In this document: positions 52,570 to 61,580 of the stretch, piece by piece
How the letters are laid out: each line of letters begins with the position of its first letter
Numbering within the stretch: the first letter of the stretch is position 1
Source of the DNA: an uncultured Bacteroidia bacterium
GTDB taxonomy: Bacteria; Bacteroidota; Bacteroidia; Bacteroidales; F082
DNA: 64,000 nt
Assembly (NCBI GenBank): GCA_902785755.1
Contig: CACZZO010000025.1
Coordinates: 1 to 64,000, forward strand
Direction of reading: 5' to 3'
Made by a program: the position numbers and the translations under genes
Notes under the pieces: generated by a model
Database searches by the model: none
What the model was told of the DNA's origin: nothing
The model's input: only the letters and a program-made list of their open reading frames with translations

Positions 52570-52757
52570 GGAATTTTCCTTTTCAATGAAGAGAACTTCT
52601 GCTTATTTCTTCAAATGCCTGACCCCAACCATCCGTTCCACATATTACTTGAAGCATTTTCCAGATACCATTGGCGCGCTTTAGCGTTGTAGTCAATTCT
52701 TGTATGCGGTGAGTTGACGAGTATTTACTCTTCGTTGGATTCGTGCATTAGCCTCAG

Positions 52758-52979
52758 TTATTCTATTCTTTCGTATGGATAAACATTCTTAAAATTTCTG
52801 TTTAAATAAGAGCCTATTGATGGCGCATTATCCAATGCTTCATATTCCATAGCAGGCACATTATTATATTTATAAAGTGAACCATTTAAAAATCTTACAT
52901 ATACAATTTGATTGGCATCATCATAGCCTAATTCGGCTACATTGGAAGAACTAACTGGGTGCATTTCTGGGTATTCCAT
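52758..52979 (-). CDS. KTSC-domain small protein
   Basis: 73 residues, essentially one KTSC domain: MHPVSSSNVAELGYDDANQIVYVRFLNGSLYKYNNVP, then an acidic FKNVYPYERIE tail. KTSC domains resemble part of lysyl-tRNA synthetase and are common in phage and mobile contexts; no activity is established. It starts ten bases after the HerA stop, so it is the third gene of the SIR2-HerA operon. Confidence 0.85.
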   Translation of the reverse strand: MEYPEMHPVSSSNVAELGYDDANQIVYVRFLNGSLYKYNNVPAMEYEALDNAPSIGSYLNRNFKNVYPYERIE

Positions 52980-52989
52980 ATTTTGACTT

Positions 52990-54813
52990 TTAATGTTTAT
53001 TTTTTATTTTTTGATTTCTCCAATTCTCAAGTAATTGTTTGTAAGTGTCTATTGTAATGTTCTTATCTTCACTCCATTTTTCGGAAACATTAGGGTCAGA
53101 ACCTTTCGGGGCATCTGCTAGTTTATAGAATTGAATACGCGATGGAATTCTAACACCTTCACCCGAAACAATTCCTTCACCAGTTCTTAAACTCGGTAAC
53201 AAATCAACCATTGTTTGCAATTCATCTTGAATAGCACCACGTATATAATTTCTGTCTTTAGCATTATTCATACGCAAAGCTATTATTGTTCCACATTGAC
53301 TAAGAACTGTTTCGTCTAATTCCGAAGGTCGTTGGGTTACTAATGCCAATCCAACCCCATATTTACGTCCCTCTTTGGCTATTGTTTGTACTGTTCTTGA
53401 AGAAATAGATTTTTCACCAGCCTTTAAATAATTATGTGCCTCCTCTAAAACAATCAACAAAGGTTGCTCTTTTCCTCCGTTTGGCAGATCTTGCCCCCAA
53501 AAAAGAGCATCGTAAATAATTTTCAACAAAGTACCCGATACAGAAATCATTATTTCATTAGGGATTCCAGAAAGATCAAGTATTGTTATCGGCTTGTCAC
53601 TTCCCAACCATTCAAATAGCAAATCACTCAAGTCCTTTTGCACTTTTCCATCTAAATTAGGTGCATAATCTCCTGGGGCAAACAAAAAACTATATGTTGA
53701 ATCTTTTAGCTTTAACCTTATACTATCCAAAAACCCAAGTATTCCTTTTGCTTGATTATTTAGGAACGGAGAACCACCGCCAGCTGCGGCAGGTTGGTAT
53801 ATGTTCGATACTAAATCATCTGCATTTCCTTCTTGGAGTTTATCAGTTATTGTTTCAGGCTTACTTCGTTCTTTGTATGTTTGTCTTTCAAAATCGTCTA
53901 ATTCAAACCATAGTTGCTTTATACTAAATGGAATTGGAGTATCTTGCGTTATAAGTTCCTCTTCAATTTGAATATCATTCTCTTTGGCTGCTTTAATTTT
54001 TGCCTCAACCAGTTTGGTTCTAAAATATTCGCGATTCTGATCTGTTAAATTTCCTGTGAAAATGCTCATTAATTCATTAAATGGCAAGGCCCAAAACGGC
54101 ACATTAAGTTCCTTTTCCCCTTTACCAATATCAGCGCGTATTTTATAAACAGTACTTTGAAACTTCAAAACGCTATTGTATTCACCATGTGGATCAATCA
54201 CCAATATCCTCGAACTCTTAAATCCCTTATCTGCAATCGCTTTTAATAATACACCAACAGCATTAGATTTGCCACTTCCTGTTGAACCTAAGATTGCACA
54301 ATGCCTAGAAACCAGTTTGTTTAAATCAATCTTTGCGTTCAAACTTTCCGATATACTAATATTGCCAACATCTATAGAATTGGTTTCATTATATCCTCCA
54401 TAAATAATATTTAAATCCTCAATAGTAACCAAATGAACCTTATCACCCGTAGTAGGAGACTGAAAAACACCTCTTTCAAATTTCCGACCAATCTGTTCCC
54501 CAATCAATGCAATAGTCAAGAATTGACGGTTATCCCATTTTGAAAAATCGAGATTTTCTTCTTCAATTTTTAGCCTTTCTGGAATTGCTGCTGCTCCTAT
54601 TTGGGTTACAATTCCATACAGGTTTGCATACCCCAACGGAACTTTCAGAAACGATCCAATTTGACCTATTCTATAAACAATTCCATTTATGACAGGCATA
54701 TTGGACTTAATTGTATCAAACAATTGAACGGATATAGTATTCCCGCTAACGCTAATAATTTCTCCGACCTCTGTTTGTCTATTATTCATAACTTTACAAT
54801 TAATTTGAAACAA
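52990..54813 (-). CDS. HerA-like ATPase of a SIR2-HerA antiphage system
   Basis: 607 residues, or 599 from the ATG at 54789 (MNNRQTEVGEIISV), which is 10 bases past the SIR2 stop instead of overlapping it by 14. An N-terminal HAS-barrel (about 10-100) is followed by Walker A LGSTGSGKSNAV near 175, HGEYNS, Walker B LLIVLEEAHNYL near 455, and ALVTQRPSELD with sensor residues. Hexameric DNA translocase family; in SIR2-HerA defence it assembles with the SIR2 protein and acts on DNA and nucleotides during phage infection. Confidence 0.92.
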   Translation of the reverse strand: MFQINCKVMNNRQTEVGEIISVSGNTISVQLFDTIKSNMPVINGIVYRIGQIGSFLKVPLGYANLYGIVTQIGAAAIPERLKIEEENLDFSKWDNRQFLTIALIGEQIGRKFERGVFQSPTTGDKVHLVTIEDLNIIYGGYNETNSIDVGNISISESLNAKIDLNKLVSRHCAILGSTGSGKSNAVGVLLKAIADKGFKSSRILVIDPHGEYNSVLKFQSTVYKIRADIGKGEKELNVPFWALPFNELMSIFTGNLTDQNREYFRTKLVEAKIKAAKENDIQIEEELITQDTPIPFSIKQLWFELDDFERQTYKERSKPETITDKLQEGNADDLVSNIYQPAAAGGGSPFLNNQAKGILGFLDSIRLKLKDSTYSFLFAPGDYAPNLDGKVQKDLSDLLFEWLGSDKPITILDLSGIPNEIMISVSGTLLKIIYDALFWGQDLPNGGKEQPLLIVLEEAHNYLKAGEKSISSRTVQTIAKEGRKYGVGLALVTQRPSELDETVLSQCGTIIALRMNNAKDRNYIRGAIQDELQTMVDLLPSLRTGEGIVSGEGVRIPSRIQFYKLADAPKGSDPNVSEKWSEDKNITIDTYKQLLENWRNQKIKNKH

Positions 54814-56050
54814 TCATACTTTTCAGAAAAGCAACAAATTTTGAAAAATCAGGAATTGTCAATTCACCCTCACCAGTCCATTTTTGAGTGAGCTCTTTCC
54901 CTTTTTCATCGGCTGTGTCAGAGTGAGCATCTTCGTCAAAAAACTTATCAATGTTGATAGAGTCATCCTTATCTGGTTCTCTTTTCAACTTCCATTTTCC
55001 ATATACACCACCAATTACTGCTGACCGAGACGCAAAAACAGACATTTTACTATTAGATATGGCCATTTTTGCCAAAGCCGAATCTTCTGTAAATGAATAT
55101 TCTTTTTTATCCTCCTTCCAAACAATATCATACAAAAGAACATAAACATGACCTAATGGATTCATAGACAAAGCCGTATTAATCCTTTCATTGATATGCT
55201 CATCACCAAAAGAATAACCACAAACAATGAGAACAGTATCGTCTTGCTTAATGAAATTAGTCAATCTATCTCCCAAAGCAGTATACGGTTGTTTCCTTGA
55301 TTGATCATATTTAAGAGTTGAAGGATAAATAAGAATATCCGTTTCATCAGGATTAGTCCTAACAACCTTTTTTATTTTTTCATCATAGTGCCACCCTAAT
55401 GAACCATGTATTTTCCACAACTTTGTTTGTTTAGGCATAAAACAAAGATCATCAACCGATTGTCCATCAAAGAATGGTTTATAACTTCCAGTAAAACCAT
55501 CATAATAAGGCAGACTATTATATTCAAAAGCTATTTCAAACAAATAATCATAGTTAGTCGTAAACACTTCAACTGCGGTTTTGCGATCTGCTTTTTGTAT
55601 CCATTCTGCAAAAGCAGTATGAACAAGTTTTGTACAATCGACTTTATCTTGAACAAAGACTTTACTGTGGATTTGTTTCTTAATTTTGATAATCAATTCA
55701 CTAAACCCATCTTTGTCTAAACCATTGATTTTTCCGCAACCAACAACCTGTTTTTTTAATTCCAATTTTGATAATAACGTTTCTATAGTAAAACATTTAT
55801 TCTCGTTTTCTATCTCTTTCTGAATTTCTTCGATGGCTTTTTTATATGATTCATCAGCAACACTACCAACAATATCTGTTGTCATTTTTTGAATTGCAGG
55901 CACATAAGCCTCTTTTGTATCTACATTTTTCACCAAAGAAGTTCCTGCACCAAAAAGAAATCCAATACGTTTTTTGTCTGACACTAACAATTGCTGTAAA
56001 TTCCTAACATATTCTGAAGGATCATGATATACACTCTTATTCTCTTCCAT
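54800..56050 (-). CDS. SIR2-domain NADase of a SIR2-HerA antiphage system
   Basis: 416 residues from the ATG at 56050 (MEENKSVYHDPSEYVRNL); the frame is open upstream to 56296, but that part crosses the promoter boxes. SIR2 fold: GFLFGAGTSLV near residue 31, TTNYDYLFE near 165, KIHGSLGWHYD with the catalytic His near 213, and VCGYSFGDEHIN near 280. Such SIR2 proteins deplete NAD and stop phage growth. Composition is AT-rich compared with flanking housekeeping genes, consistent with horizontal acquisition. Confidence 0.92.
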   Translation of the reverse strand: MEENKSVYHDPSEYVRNLQQLLVSDKKRIGFLFGAGTSLVKNVDTKEAYVPAIQKMTTDIVGSVADESYKKAIEEIQKEIENENKCFTIETLLSKLELKKQVVGCGKINGLDKDGFSELIIKIKKQIHSKVFVQDKVDCTKLVHTAFAEWIQKADRKTAVEVFTTNYDYLFEIAFEYNSLPYYDGFTGSYKPFFDGQSVDDLCFMPKQTKLWKIHGSLGWHYDEKIKKVVRTNPDETDILIYPSTLKYDQSRKQPYTALGDRLTNFIKQDDTVLIVCGYSFGDEHINERINTALSMNPLGHVYVLLYDIVWKEDKKEYSFTEDSALAKMAISNSKMSVFASRSAVIGGVYGKWKLKREPDKDDSINIDKFFDEDAHSDTADEKGKELTQKWTGEGELTIPDFSKFVAFLKSMIVSN

Positions 56051-56151
56051 AATTACTTCATAGTTTATACTTATATTTTCCCTCCCATCAGCTTTGTCAA
56101 CCCATGAAAACATCATCAATTTGATCCAAACTAACGGGCGGATTTCAAAAC

Positions 56152-56169
56152 GCAAAAATAACAAAAATA
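56152..56169 (-). promoter_or_regulatory. Two overlapping -7 boxes of the SIR2-HerA operon
   Basis: TATTTTTG occurs twice on the minus strand (56152-56159 and 56162-56169), about 100 bases before the ATG at 56050. Confidence 0.45.
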
Positions 56170-56302
56170 ATCCGTTTGCCAATCCGTATGCCAAAAAACA
56201 ATTTGGCAACTCCATCATTCTACATTCTACAATCAATAAATCCCGAAAGTTTTTTGTCCAACTTTCGGGGTTCAGTTCACTCGCCTCTGCCAACACATGA
56301 AA

Positions 56303-58057
56303 TCAATTCTCGGCATGGGCAACGAGGCGCACCGACAGCCCGTTATGGCGATTAAACATAGCTCTAACGCCACAATAAAGGTCTTCTGCAGTTATGGCCA
56401 AATTAAAGGAGTATTGGCTATCACTATATGTGGCTGACCAATAGTAGCCGTTGCTGTCAGCCCAATTATTCCCATTGCGGTAGCCTGCCAATGGAAGGAA
56501 TACTGCCCCCACTTGCTCCAAAGTATTCCAAACAGAGACAGTAATCTCATTGCTGCTGAAACTAGCATTTCCCGTGTTGGTATAATTTAAATTGTAAGTG
56601 TTGGCGTCCCAATCGTCGGGAAGTAAGATAACACCATTCACACTATTCACCCGTGCTTTAGCATAACGAATACCTGAAATAGTACTACGCGTGTAGAACA
56701 AATACCCCCATTCATCATCGGTCAGCGTGCGCCACTGGTTCTCTTGGTTGCCGCCGTTGCTAATCGGGTTGTAAACGCCCCAGTCATAGTTGGCACTGGT
56801 ACCCGTAAGATTCGGGTCGGTCATATTGGTAGATGGACCATAGCCATAGTAATTATAGCTACTATTCACCTGCGAGGTAAATGTCGACCACGGCTGGTAG
56901 TTCACGTTATAAGGGTCGTTGGCATCATGGTAGCCGCTCGTGCCCCAACCGAACAAGTCAATCCATCCATCGTAGGTGGATGAAATGTTAGCGTTACCAT
57001 CTCCCATGTAATCCCATTGGTTCTCTGCAAATCGCCAAGTATTGGTTGATGCCTGATATTGCAGATTACCTTGCGAGAAATACACTTGGTCGCCATTGCT
57101 GTTTATGGTGAACTTGCCATTGATGGCTCCAGTGGGGATTGCCTCGGTGATGAAGCTCACCTCATTGCCGTATGCTGTGCCTGCATTAGTAGTCGCATAT
57201 GCTCGAACATAATAGGTTGTGATAATCTCCAAACCAGTAATGCTGCTGGAAAAGTTGCCTGTGCCAGTGCCATCTGTGGTGTGGTTGTCGCTTACGGTCG
57301 GGTTGGGGTTGGTGCTCCAGCACACTCCCCTTGCTATCACATTCAAGCCACCATCGTCAGTAATGTTGCCGCCACTTGTGGCACTTGCTCCAGTAATGCT
57401 TGTTATGCTGTCCGTTGTCAATGTGGGAATACCGTCACGCGTGGTGAAGCTCATTTCCTCGCCATAGGTCGTACCACTATCTGTAACTGCATAAGCACGA
57501 ACATAATAGATAGTATTAAAGTTCAAATCGGTCATCTCTGACGTAAAACTGTTAATTCCGCTCCCATTTTCCGTATGGAAGTCATTCATTACTGTAGGAT
57601 TCGGATGGGTCGCCCAACAAATACCTTTTTCCAGCACGACTATGTAACTGCCATCGGATGATGTTAATGATCCACCACTGATAGCTGAAATTGCGGTAAT
57701 CTCCGTCGGTTCCGCAGTAGTCACAATGAGCTGAGGGGCTTCCTCGCCAAACACGAAACTGACGACTTCCGTCCTGTTAGAGTAATACTTATAGCCCCAG
57801 CCTGGGATGAAATGTGTGACACTTCCCCTCCAATAGCCATTGGAATAAACAGCATTGCCGAACTGCGACTTGAGCATGTCGCCATCAACAGGAACGAAAT
57901 CACCCAAAGCCGTGTTAATGTCTAGCACTTCTGCCTTGGGGTAGCTAATCCAATTCCAACCAGGAAACAAGGTAATCGTAACTTCTTGTGCCTTAGCACT
58001 CAGGCTTGCCGACATCATCGCGAGCAAGCAAATCATAATTGTTGATAGTCTTTTCAT
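56303..58057 (-). CDS. Surface protein with fibronectin-like repeats and FISUMP C-terminus
   Basis: 584 residues. Signal peptide MKRLSTIMICLLAMMSASLSAKAQ. A short N-terminal module (LFPGWNWISYP) is followed by two Ig/fibronectin-like repeats (ISGGSLTSSDGSYIVVLEKGICWATHPNPTV; ATSGGNITDDGGLNVIARGVCWSTNPNPTV). The C-terminal FISUMP-like domain (NQWRTLTDDEWGYLF, VFLPLAGYRNGNNW, YYWSATYSDSQYSFNLAI, GLSVRLVAHAEN) is shared with 9252-10970. No T9SS sorting tail or lipobox. Secreted, probably surface-associated. Its leader (58111-58249) carries a terminator-type structure. Confidence 0.78.
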   Translation of the reverse strand: MKRLSTIMICLLAMMSASLSAKAQEVTITLFPGWNWISYPKAEVLDINTALGDFVPVDGDMLKSQFGNAVYSNGYWRGSVTHFIPGWGYKYYSNRTEVVSFVFGEEAPQLIVTTAEPTEITAISAISGGSLTSSDGSYIVVLEKGICWATHPNPTVMNDFHTENGSGINSFTSEMTDLNFNTIYYVRAYAVTDSGTTYGEEMSFTTRDGIPTLTTDSITSITGASATSGGNITDDGGLNVIARGVCWSTNPNPTVSDNHTTDGTGTGNFSSSITGLEIITTYYVRAYATTNAGTAYGNEVSFITEAIPTGAINGKFTINSNGDQVYFSQGNLQYQASTNTWRFAENQWDYMGDGNANISSTYDGWIDLFGWGTSGYHDANDPYNVNYQPWSTFTSQVNSSYNYYGYGPSTNMTDPNLTGTSANYDWGVYNPISNGGNQENQWRTLTDDEWGYLFYTRSTISGIRYAKARVNSVNGVILLPDDWDANTYNLNYTNTGNASFSSNEITVSVWNTLEQVGAVFLPLAGYRNGNNWADSNGYYWSATYSDSQYSFNLAITAEDLYCGVRAMFNRHNGLSVRLVAHAEN

Positions 58058-58110
58058 TTTTTATCCGTTTTAATTGTTAATACTATGTTCCAATCAGCCA
58101 GTGACACAAT

Positions 58111-58249
58111 AAAAAGCGCGGGAGTCAAAACTATTGCTCATCCCGCATACTGAGGCTCTCGCATTGCCCATCGTCCGAGGATAAGCAATGCCGAAGCCCC
58201 CGCTATTCGATATACAAAATAAGGTATATACGAACAAAGGGACGTCAAG
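58111..58249 (-). promoter_or_regulatory. Structured leader RNA with attenuator-like terminator (leader 2)
   Basis: On the minus strand it begins with CTTGACGTCC, like leader 1, and shares GCGGGGGC after the first hairpin. A terminator GCGGGA/TCCCGC plus five T lies at 58111-58146. TTGCTTATCC (58179-58188) can pair with GGATGAGCAA (58134-58143) inside the terminator loop, or instead within the GCATTGC/GCAATGC helix. A TAATTTTG box at 58365-58372 could start the transcript. It occupies the gene-free interval 58058-58439. Confidence 0.5.
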
Positions 58250-58364
58250 CCTTGCTTTACCAAGCGGACGATTAGAATTTGCGAGATTCAGTATGCCGCA
58301 GATAAAACGTCAGTTCAACGTCTTTCTGTTATGTCTGCCGCTTCCTTTCATGGAAACAGCGTTG

Positions 58365-58372
58365 CAAAATTA
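58365..58372 (-). promoter_or_regulatory. Possible -7 box for leader 2 and the FISUMP gene
   Basis: TAATTTTG on the minus strand, 116 bases before the structured part of leader 2. Confidence 0.35.
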
Positions 58373-58439
58373 GGAATAATTTGGTTGTTACAGCCGAAAA
58401 ATCATCCTAAGAAAGAAAAAGACTGGTTTTTACCGTATT

Positions 58440-59957
58440 TCAAGACAAATACTTGGGCAAAAGAAGTTCCTCTACCCATTTCTTTTGATGTTCCATATCC
58501 ATTTTGGTTCCGCCGTCAGCGGCAACTTCTTTGCCTCGTTGAGATTTCGGGCTAACCGTTGCCTTGTATTCCACCCCATTCATCATAGCCGTCAGCCGTT
58601 TCGCTCCGTTGCCCATCTCTTCCCAATGAGCAGTCTCTACCTTAATTCCGTATGCCTCAATGACATAATCAAAAGTCAAGGGTTTATACAGATGCAACTC
58701 GGAGAGCAAGACGGGATTCATCTTGGCAAAATGCCCCTCAATAATGTCTTGCCAATGGTCATTAATGTCGTATTTGCAGGCAAAGTCCCGGAAACATTTC
58801 ACAGCCTCCACACATTGGCGGATGATTCTATTGGGATGGTCAATCTTTGCGACACGGGCAAAACTTGCCATATCTTCATTGGTGATGCCCGTGCGTTTGC
58901 CGTTCATGCTAAGATAGTGGTACTCATCAAGTTTGTTGTTCGGGTTGAAGCACGAAAAGGTCAAATCAAAAGCGGGCGTGATGTGCCAACTGCCACCTTG
59001 CTCCATCATGAACTCAAAATTACGGATGTGGGCATCCACGTTGGTGGTCAAGATGTTGAACACAGCACGCCTGAAGGTCTCTTCCCTTTCCTCATATGGC
59101 ACCGACAAATTGACACACACTTCCATCAGTTGCTCGTAAGATGTGGCATCAGGAATCATGGCCGCCAACGACTGGGTATGAATCTTTTGCTGTTGTTTTC
59201 GGTCATATCTTTCGGTAAGGAAATGACGATCTCCTCCGACTTCAACCAACCTGCACGGCATCATATTGATTCCTGCGGCTTGGGCCATGTCGGCGTATGC
59301 CATCTCAACCTCGGTAAGCGGATAATAACGGCTTTCGGCAAACTTCAAAAGGTAATACTTATAGCCTTCAGGCAACATGATTTGTCCCGACCTGATGTCG
59401 CCCGTCGCCTCGTTGATGGCAATCACAGCCTTGGAATGATTGCCTCCGGCCGAAGTACCTACCTCATAGAGTGCTTCGAGCGAAAGGTCTTTGCCGACGA
59501 AGGAAACATCCTCGCGCCCCTGAAGAATCTCCATCGCTTTGGCGTACAATTCAGCCAATTGGAAATTGCGACCCTTGTCGAACTCGTGCGCCGGTTCAAA
59601 CTCCAAAGCACCCATTCCACGCTTCCCGATAAACGACAACTTGTCGACCGCCGTGATTTCAGAGGTTCTGATGTGGTTTTCGGCTGCCCAAGCGTTGAAC
59701 ACGGCATTGCCCCATCGTCCGGGCAGCGAGTCAGCAATAAAGGCGGGCAAGCCCGAATAGATTTCGTCGTTGGGCATTCCATAAAGAGGCAACTTGTTGC
59801 GCGGATTTCGAATGGATGCCGACAGTGGGGCAATGTCCAAACCGCCCTTCACAAAGTCAGGGTGATAACTGAACACAGACCGTTTGCGGCGCTCGTCCCA
59901 AAAGAGACTTCCAACCTCTTTGCCCCAAATGATAACCTTCACGATATTATTTTGCAT
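58440..59957 (-). CDS. hipA: HipA-family kinase toxin
   Basis: 505 residues, longer than most single-chain HipA proteins (about 440). HipA N-subdomain at 1-110 (VIIWGKEVGSLFW, YSGLPAFIADSLPGRWGNAVF), ATP-binding region TSAGGNHSKAVIAI near 170, catalytic loop NVDAHIRNFEFM and metal-binding PAFDLTFS. Phosphorylates a translation component, glutamyl-tRNA synthetase in the known case, to induce dormancy. The C-terminal ~40 residues (GGTKMDMEHQKKWVEELL) are extra. Start overlaps hipB by 11 bases. Confidence 0.92.
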   Translation of the reverse strand: MQNNIVKVIIWGKEVGSLFWDERRKRSVFSYHPDFVKGGLDIAPLSASIRNPRNKLPLYGMPNDEIYSGLPAFIADSLPGRWGNAVFNAWAAENHIRTSEITAVDKLSFIGKRGMGALEFEPAHEFDKGRNFQLAELYAKAMEILQGREDVSFVGKDLSLEALYEVGTSAGGNHSKAVIAINEATGDIRSGQIMLPEGYKYYLLKFAESRYYPLTEVEMAYADMAQAAGINMMPCRLVEVGGDRHFLTERYDRKQQQKIHTQSLAAMIPDATSYEQLMEVCVNLSVPYEEREETFRRAVFNILTTNVDAHIRNFEFMMEQGGSWHITPAFDLTFSCFNPNNKLDEYHYLSMNGKRTGITNEDMASFARVAKIDHPNRIIRQCVEAVKCFRDFACKYDINDHWQDIIEGHFAKMNPVLLSELHLYKPLTFDYVIEAYGIKVETAHWEEMGNGAKRLTAMMNGVEYKATVSPKSQRGKEVAADGGTKMDMEHQKKWVEELLLPKYLS

Positions 59958-60267
59958 GTCTCACTCTTTTTCGTTTGCCTTGCTGGATTTTTTCCAATTC
60001 GTATGGCGAGATGGGGATTTCAGGCAGCACATCATCAAGCCCCTGCATGAACCCCACCGCCCTAAGCAACTCGATAAACGTGCCCAAGTTAATGTTGTAC
60101 ATGTGCCCATTCTCGAAATTGCGTATGGTAACGACGCTAACTCCCGAATGGTCCGAAACCTCTTTTTGTGTCATGTTGCACCCGATACGATAGTCCTTGA
60201 ACCGACGGCCAAGCACAGCCACAATCTCCGGCGTGTACATTTGCGATATGTCTTTCTCTTTTTCCAC
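59947..60267 (-). CDS. hipB: HipB-family antitoxin, XRE helix-turn-helix
   Basis: 106 residues. XRE helix-turn-helix at about 28-62 (MTQKEVSDHSGVSVVTIRNFENGHMYNINLGTFIELLRAVG), then a basic tail (GKRKRVRHAK). Binds its promoter and HipA. A -7 box lies five bases upstream of the ATG, so the leader is nearly absent. Confidence 0.9.
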   Translation of the reverse strand: MEKEKDISQMYTPEIVAVLGRRFKDYRIGCNMTQKEVSDHSGVSVVTIRNFENGHMYNINLGTFIELLRAVGFMQGLDDVLPEIPISPYELEKIQQGKRKRVRHAK

Positions 60268-60271
60268 GTTG

Positions 60272-60279
60272 CAAAGATA
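60272..60279 (-). promoter_or_regulatory. -7 box of hipBA
   Basis: TATCTTTG on the minus strand, very close to the ATG at 60267, predicting an almost leaderless transcript. Confidence 0.5.
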
Positions 60280-60475
60280 AACATATTTTCGGTTATTGGG
60301 AAAAATTTGATGTAAAAGAAAACATTTTTTCGGTTTGTTGAAACATTTCTTTCATTAAAGCATTTTTATTTCTCTAAATCACGCTTTTTTATCAGAGTTT
60401 AGAGAAATAAAATTGGTAAAAGAGCCTGCTTGACCGAAAAATCATCCAAAGGAAGAAAAAAGACCGATTTTTTTC

Positions 60476-60483
60476 TACCTTTG
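60476..60483 (+). promoter_or_regulatory. -7 box of the exported endonuclease/phosphatase
   Basis: TACCTTTG on the plus strand, 34 bases before the ATG at 60517. It excludes the upstream in-frame ATG at 60430. Parts of the surrounding sequence recur at 51968 and 58391. Confidence 0.6.
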
Positions 60484-60516
60484 CCGCCTAATCATTATGC
60501 AAACAACACTCAAACC

Positions 60517-61563
60517 ATGAATAAGCATCTCATCTTTGCACTCGTCATTTTGGCTTTTGGTCTTCAAATAAACCGCGTTTCCGCCCAAGAGCAACAAGCC
60601 TACAAGGTCGGTTTGGTCGGTTTCTATAACCTTGAGAACCTGTTCGATACCATCGACGACCCTAACAAGAACGACGAGGAGTTTCTGCCCCTAGGCGGCA
60701 ACCAATGGAACACCGAAAAGTACCTCAACAAACTCCACAACATGGCCTACGCTATTTCCACCATCGGCACCGACATCACGCCCGACGGTGTGGCTGTCTT
60801 AGGCTTGTGCGAAATGGAAAACCGCCATGTGCTTGAGGATTTGGTCGCCCAGCCCGAAATCAAAAGCCGCAACTACCAAATTGTACACTATGATTCTCCC
60901 GACCGCCGTGGCGTGGATGTGGGATTGATTTACAATCCGAAATACTTTAAGCTGACCAACAGCAAATCTTACCGCACCGTTGTGCCTAACGACCCTGAAT
61001 TTATCACCCGCGACCAACTTGTGGTGAGCGGCCTATTCGACGGTGAGCCGATGCACTTCATCGTCATGCACTGGCCTTCGCGCGCCGGCGGCGAGAAACG
61101 CTCCATGCCCGGACGTATTGCCGCTGCCACGTTGTGCCGCAACATTGCAGACAGCATCATGCGCGAGGACCAAAACGCCAAAATCATTATGATGGGCGAC
61201 TACAACGACTACCCTGACAGCAAAAGCGTGATCAACTACCTGCGTGCCTCGGGCGACATGAAAGACCTGCGCGACGGCGAGTTCTACAATCCCATGTATG
61301 ACCTGCATAAGAAAGGCTACGGCACCAATTACTACCGCGACGCGCCCGGCGTTTTGGACCAAATGATCCTCACCCCTGCCTTGGTGCCTACAGGTTACGA
61401 CACCTATCAGTTCAAGAACGCGAAGGTTCACAACAAGGAGTTCCTGAAACAGCACGGCGGCAAATACAACGGCTACCCCTTCCGCACTTTCGGCAGCGGC
61501 GTGTGGATGGGGGGCTACAGCGACCACTTCCCCGTGTATGTGATTTTGCTGAAGAAGGCTTGA
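60517..61563 (+). CDS. Exported endonuclease/exonuclease/phosphatase-family protein
   Basis: 348 residues from the ATG at 60517 (MNKHLIFALVILAFGLQINRVSAQ, signal peptide), so extracytoplasmic. EEP-fold motifs: GFYNLENLFD near 40, the metal-binding Glu in LCEMENRHVL, VMHWPSRAGG, MGDYNDYP, and the terminal YSDHFPVYV with the catalytic Asp-His. Hydrolyses phosphodiester or phosphomonoester bonds, such as nucleic acids or organic phosphates. In Bacteroidota this group commonly sits with DUF5689 lipoproteins and receptors; here those genes are ten kilobases away. Confidence 0.9.
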   Translation: MNKHLIFALVILAFGLQINRVSAQEQQAYKVGLVGFYNLENLFDTIDDPNKNDEEFLPLGGNQWNTEKYLNKLHNMAYAISTIGTDITPDGVAVLGLCEMENRHVLEDLVAQPEIKSRNYQIVHYDSPDRRGVDVGLIYNPKYFKLTNSKSYRTVVPNDPEFITRDQLVVSGLFDGEPMHFIVMHWPSRAGGEKRSMPGRIAAATLCRNIADSIMREDQNAKIIMMGDYNDYPDSKSVINYLRASGDMKDLRDGEFYNPMYDLHKKGYGTNYYRDAPGVLDQMILTPALVPTGYDTYQFKNAKVHNKEFLKQHGGKYNGYPFRTFGSGVWMGGYSDHFPVYVILLKKA

Positions 61564-61580
61564 TTCTATCGCGTTGGAAA

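Noticed and set aside
58485..60050. 521-codon open frame opposite hipA/hipB
   Set aside because: Shadow of the HipA coding strand; HipA motifs are unambiguous on the minus strand.
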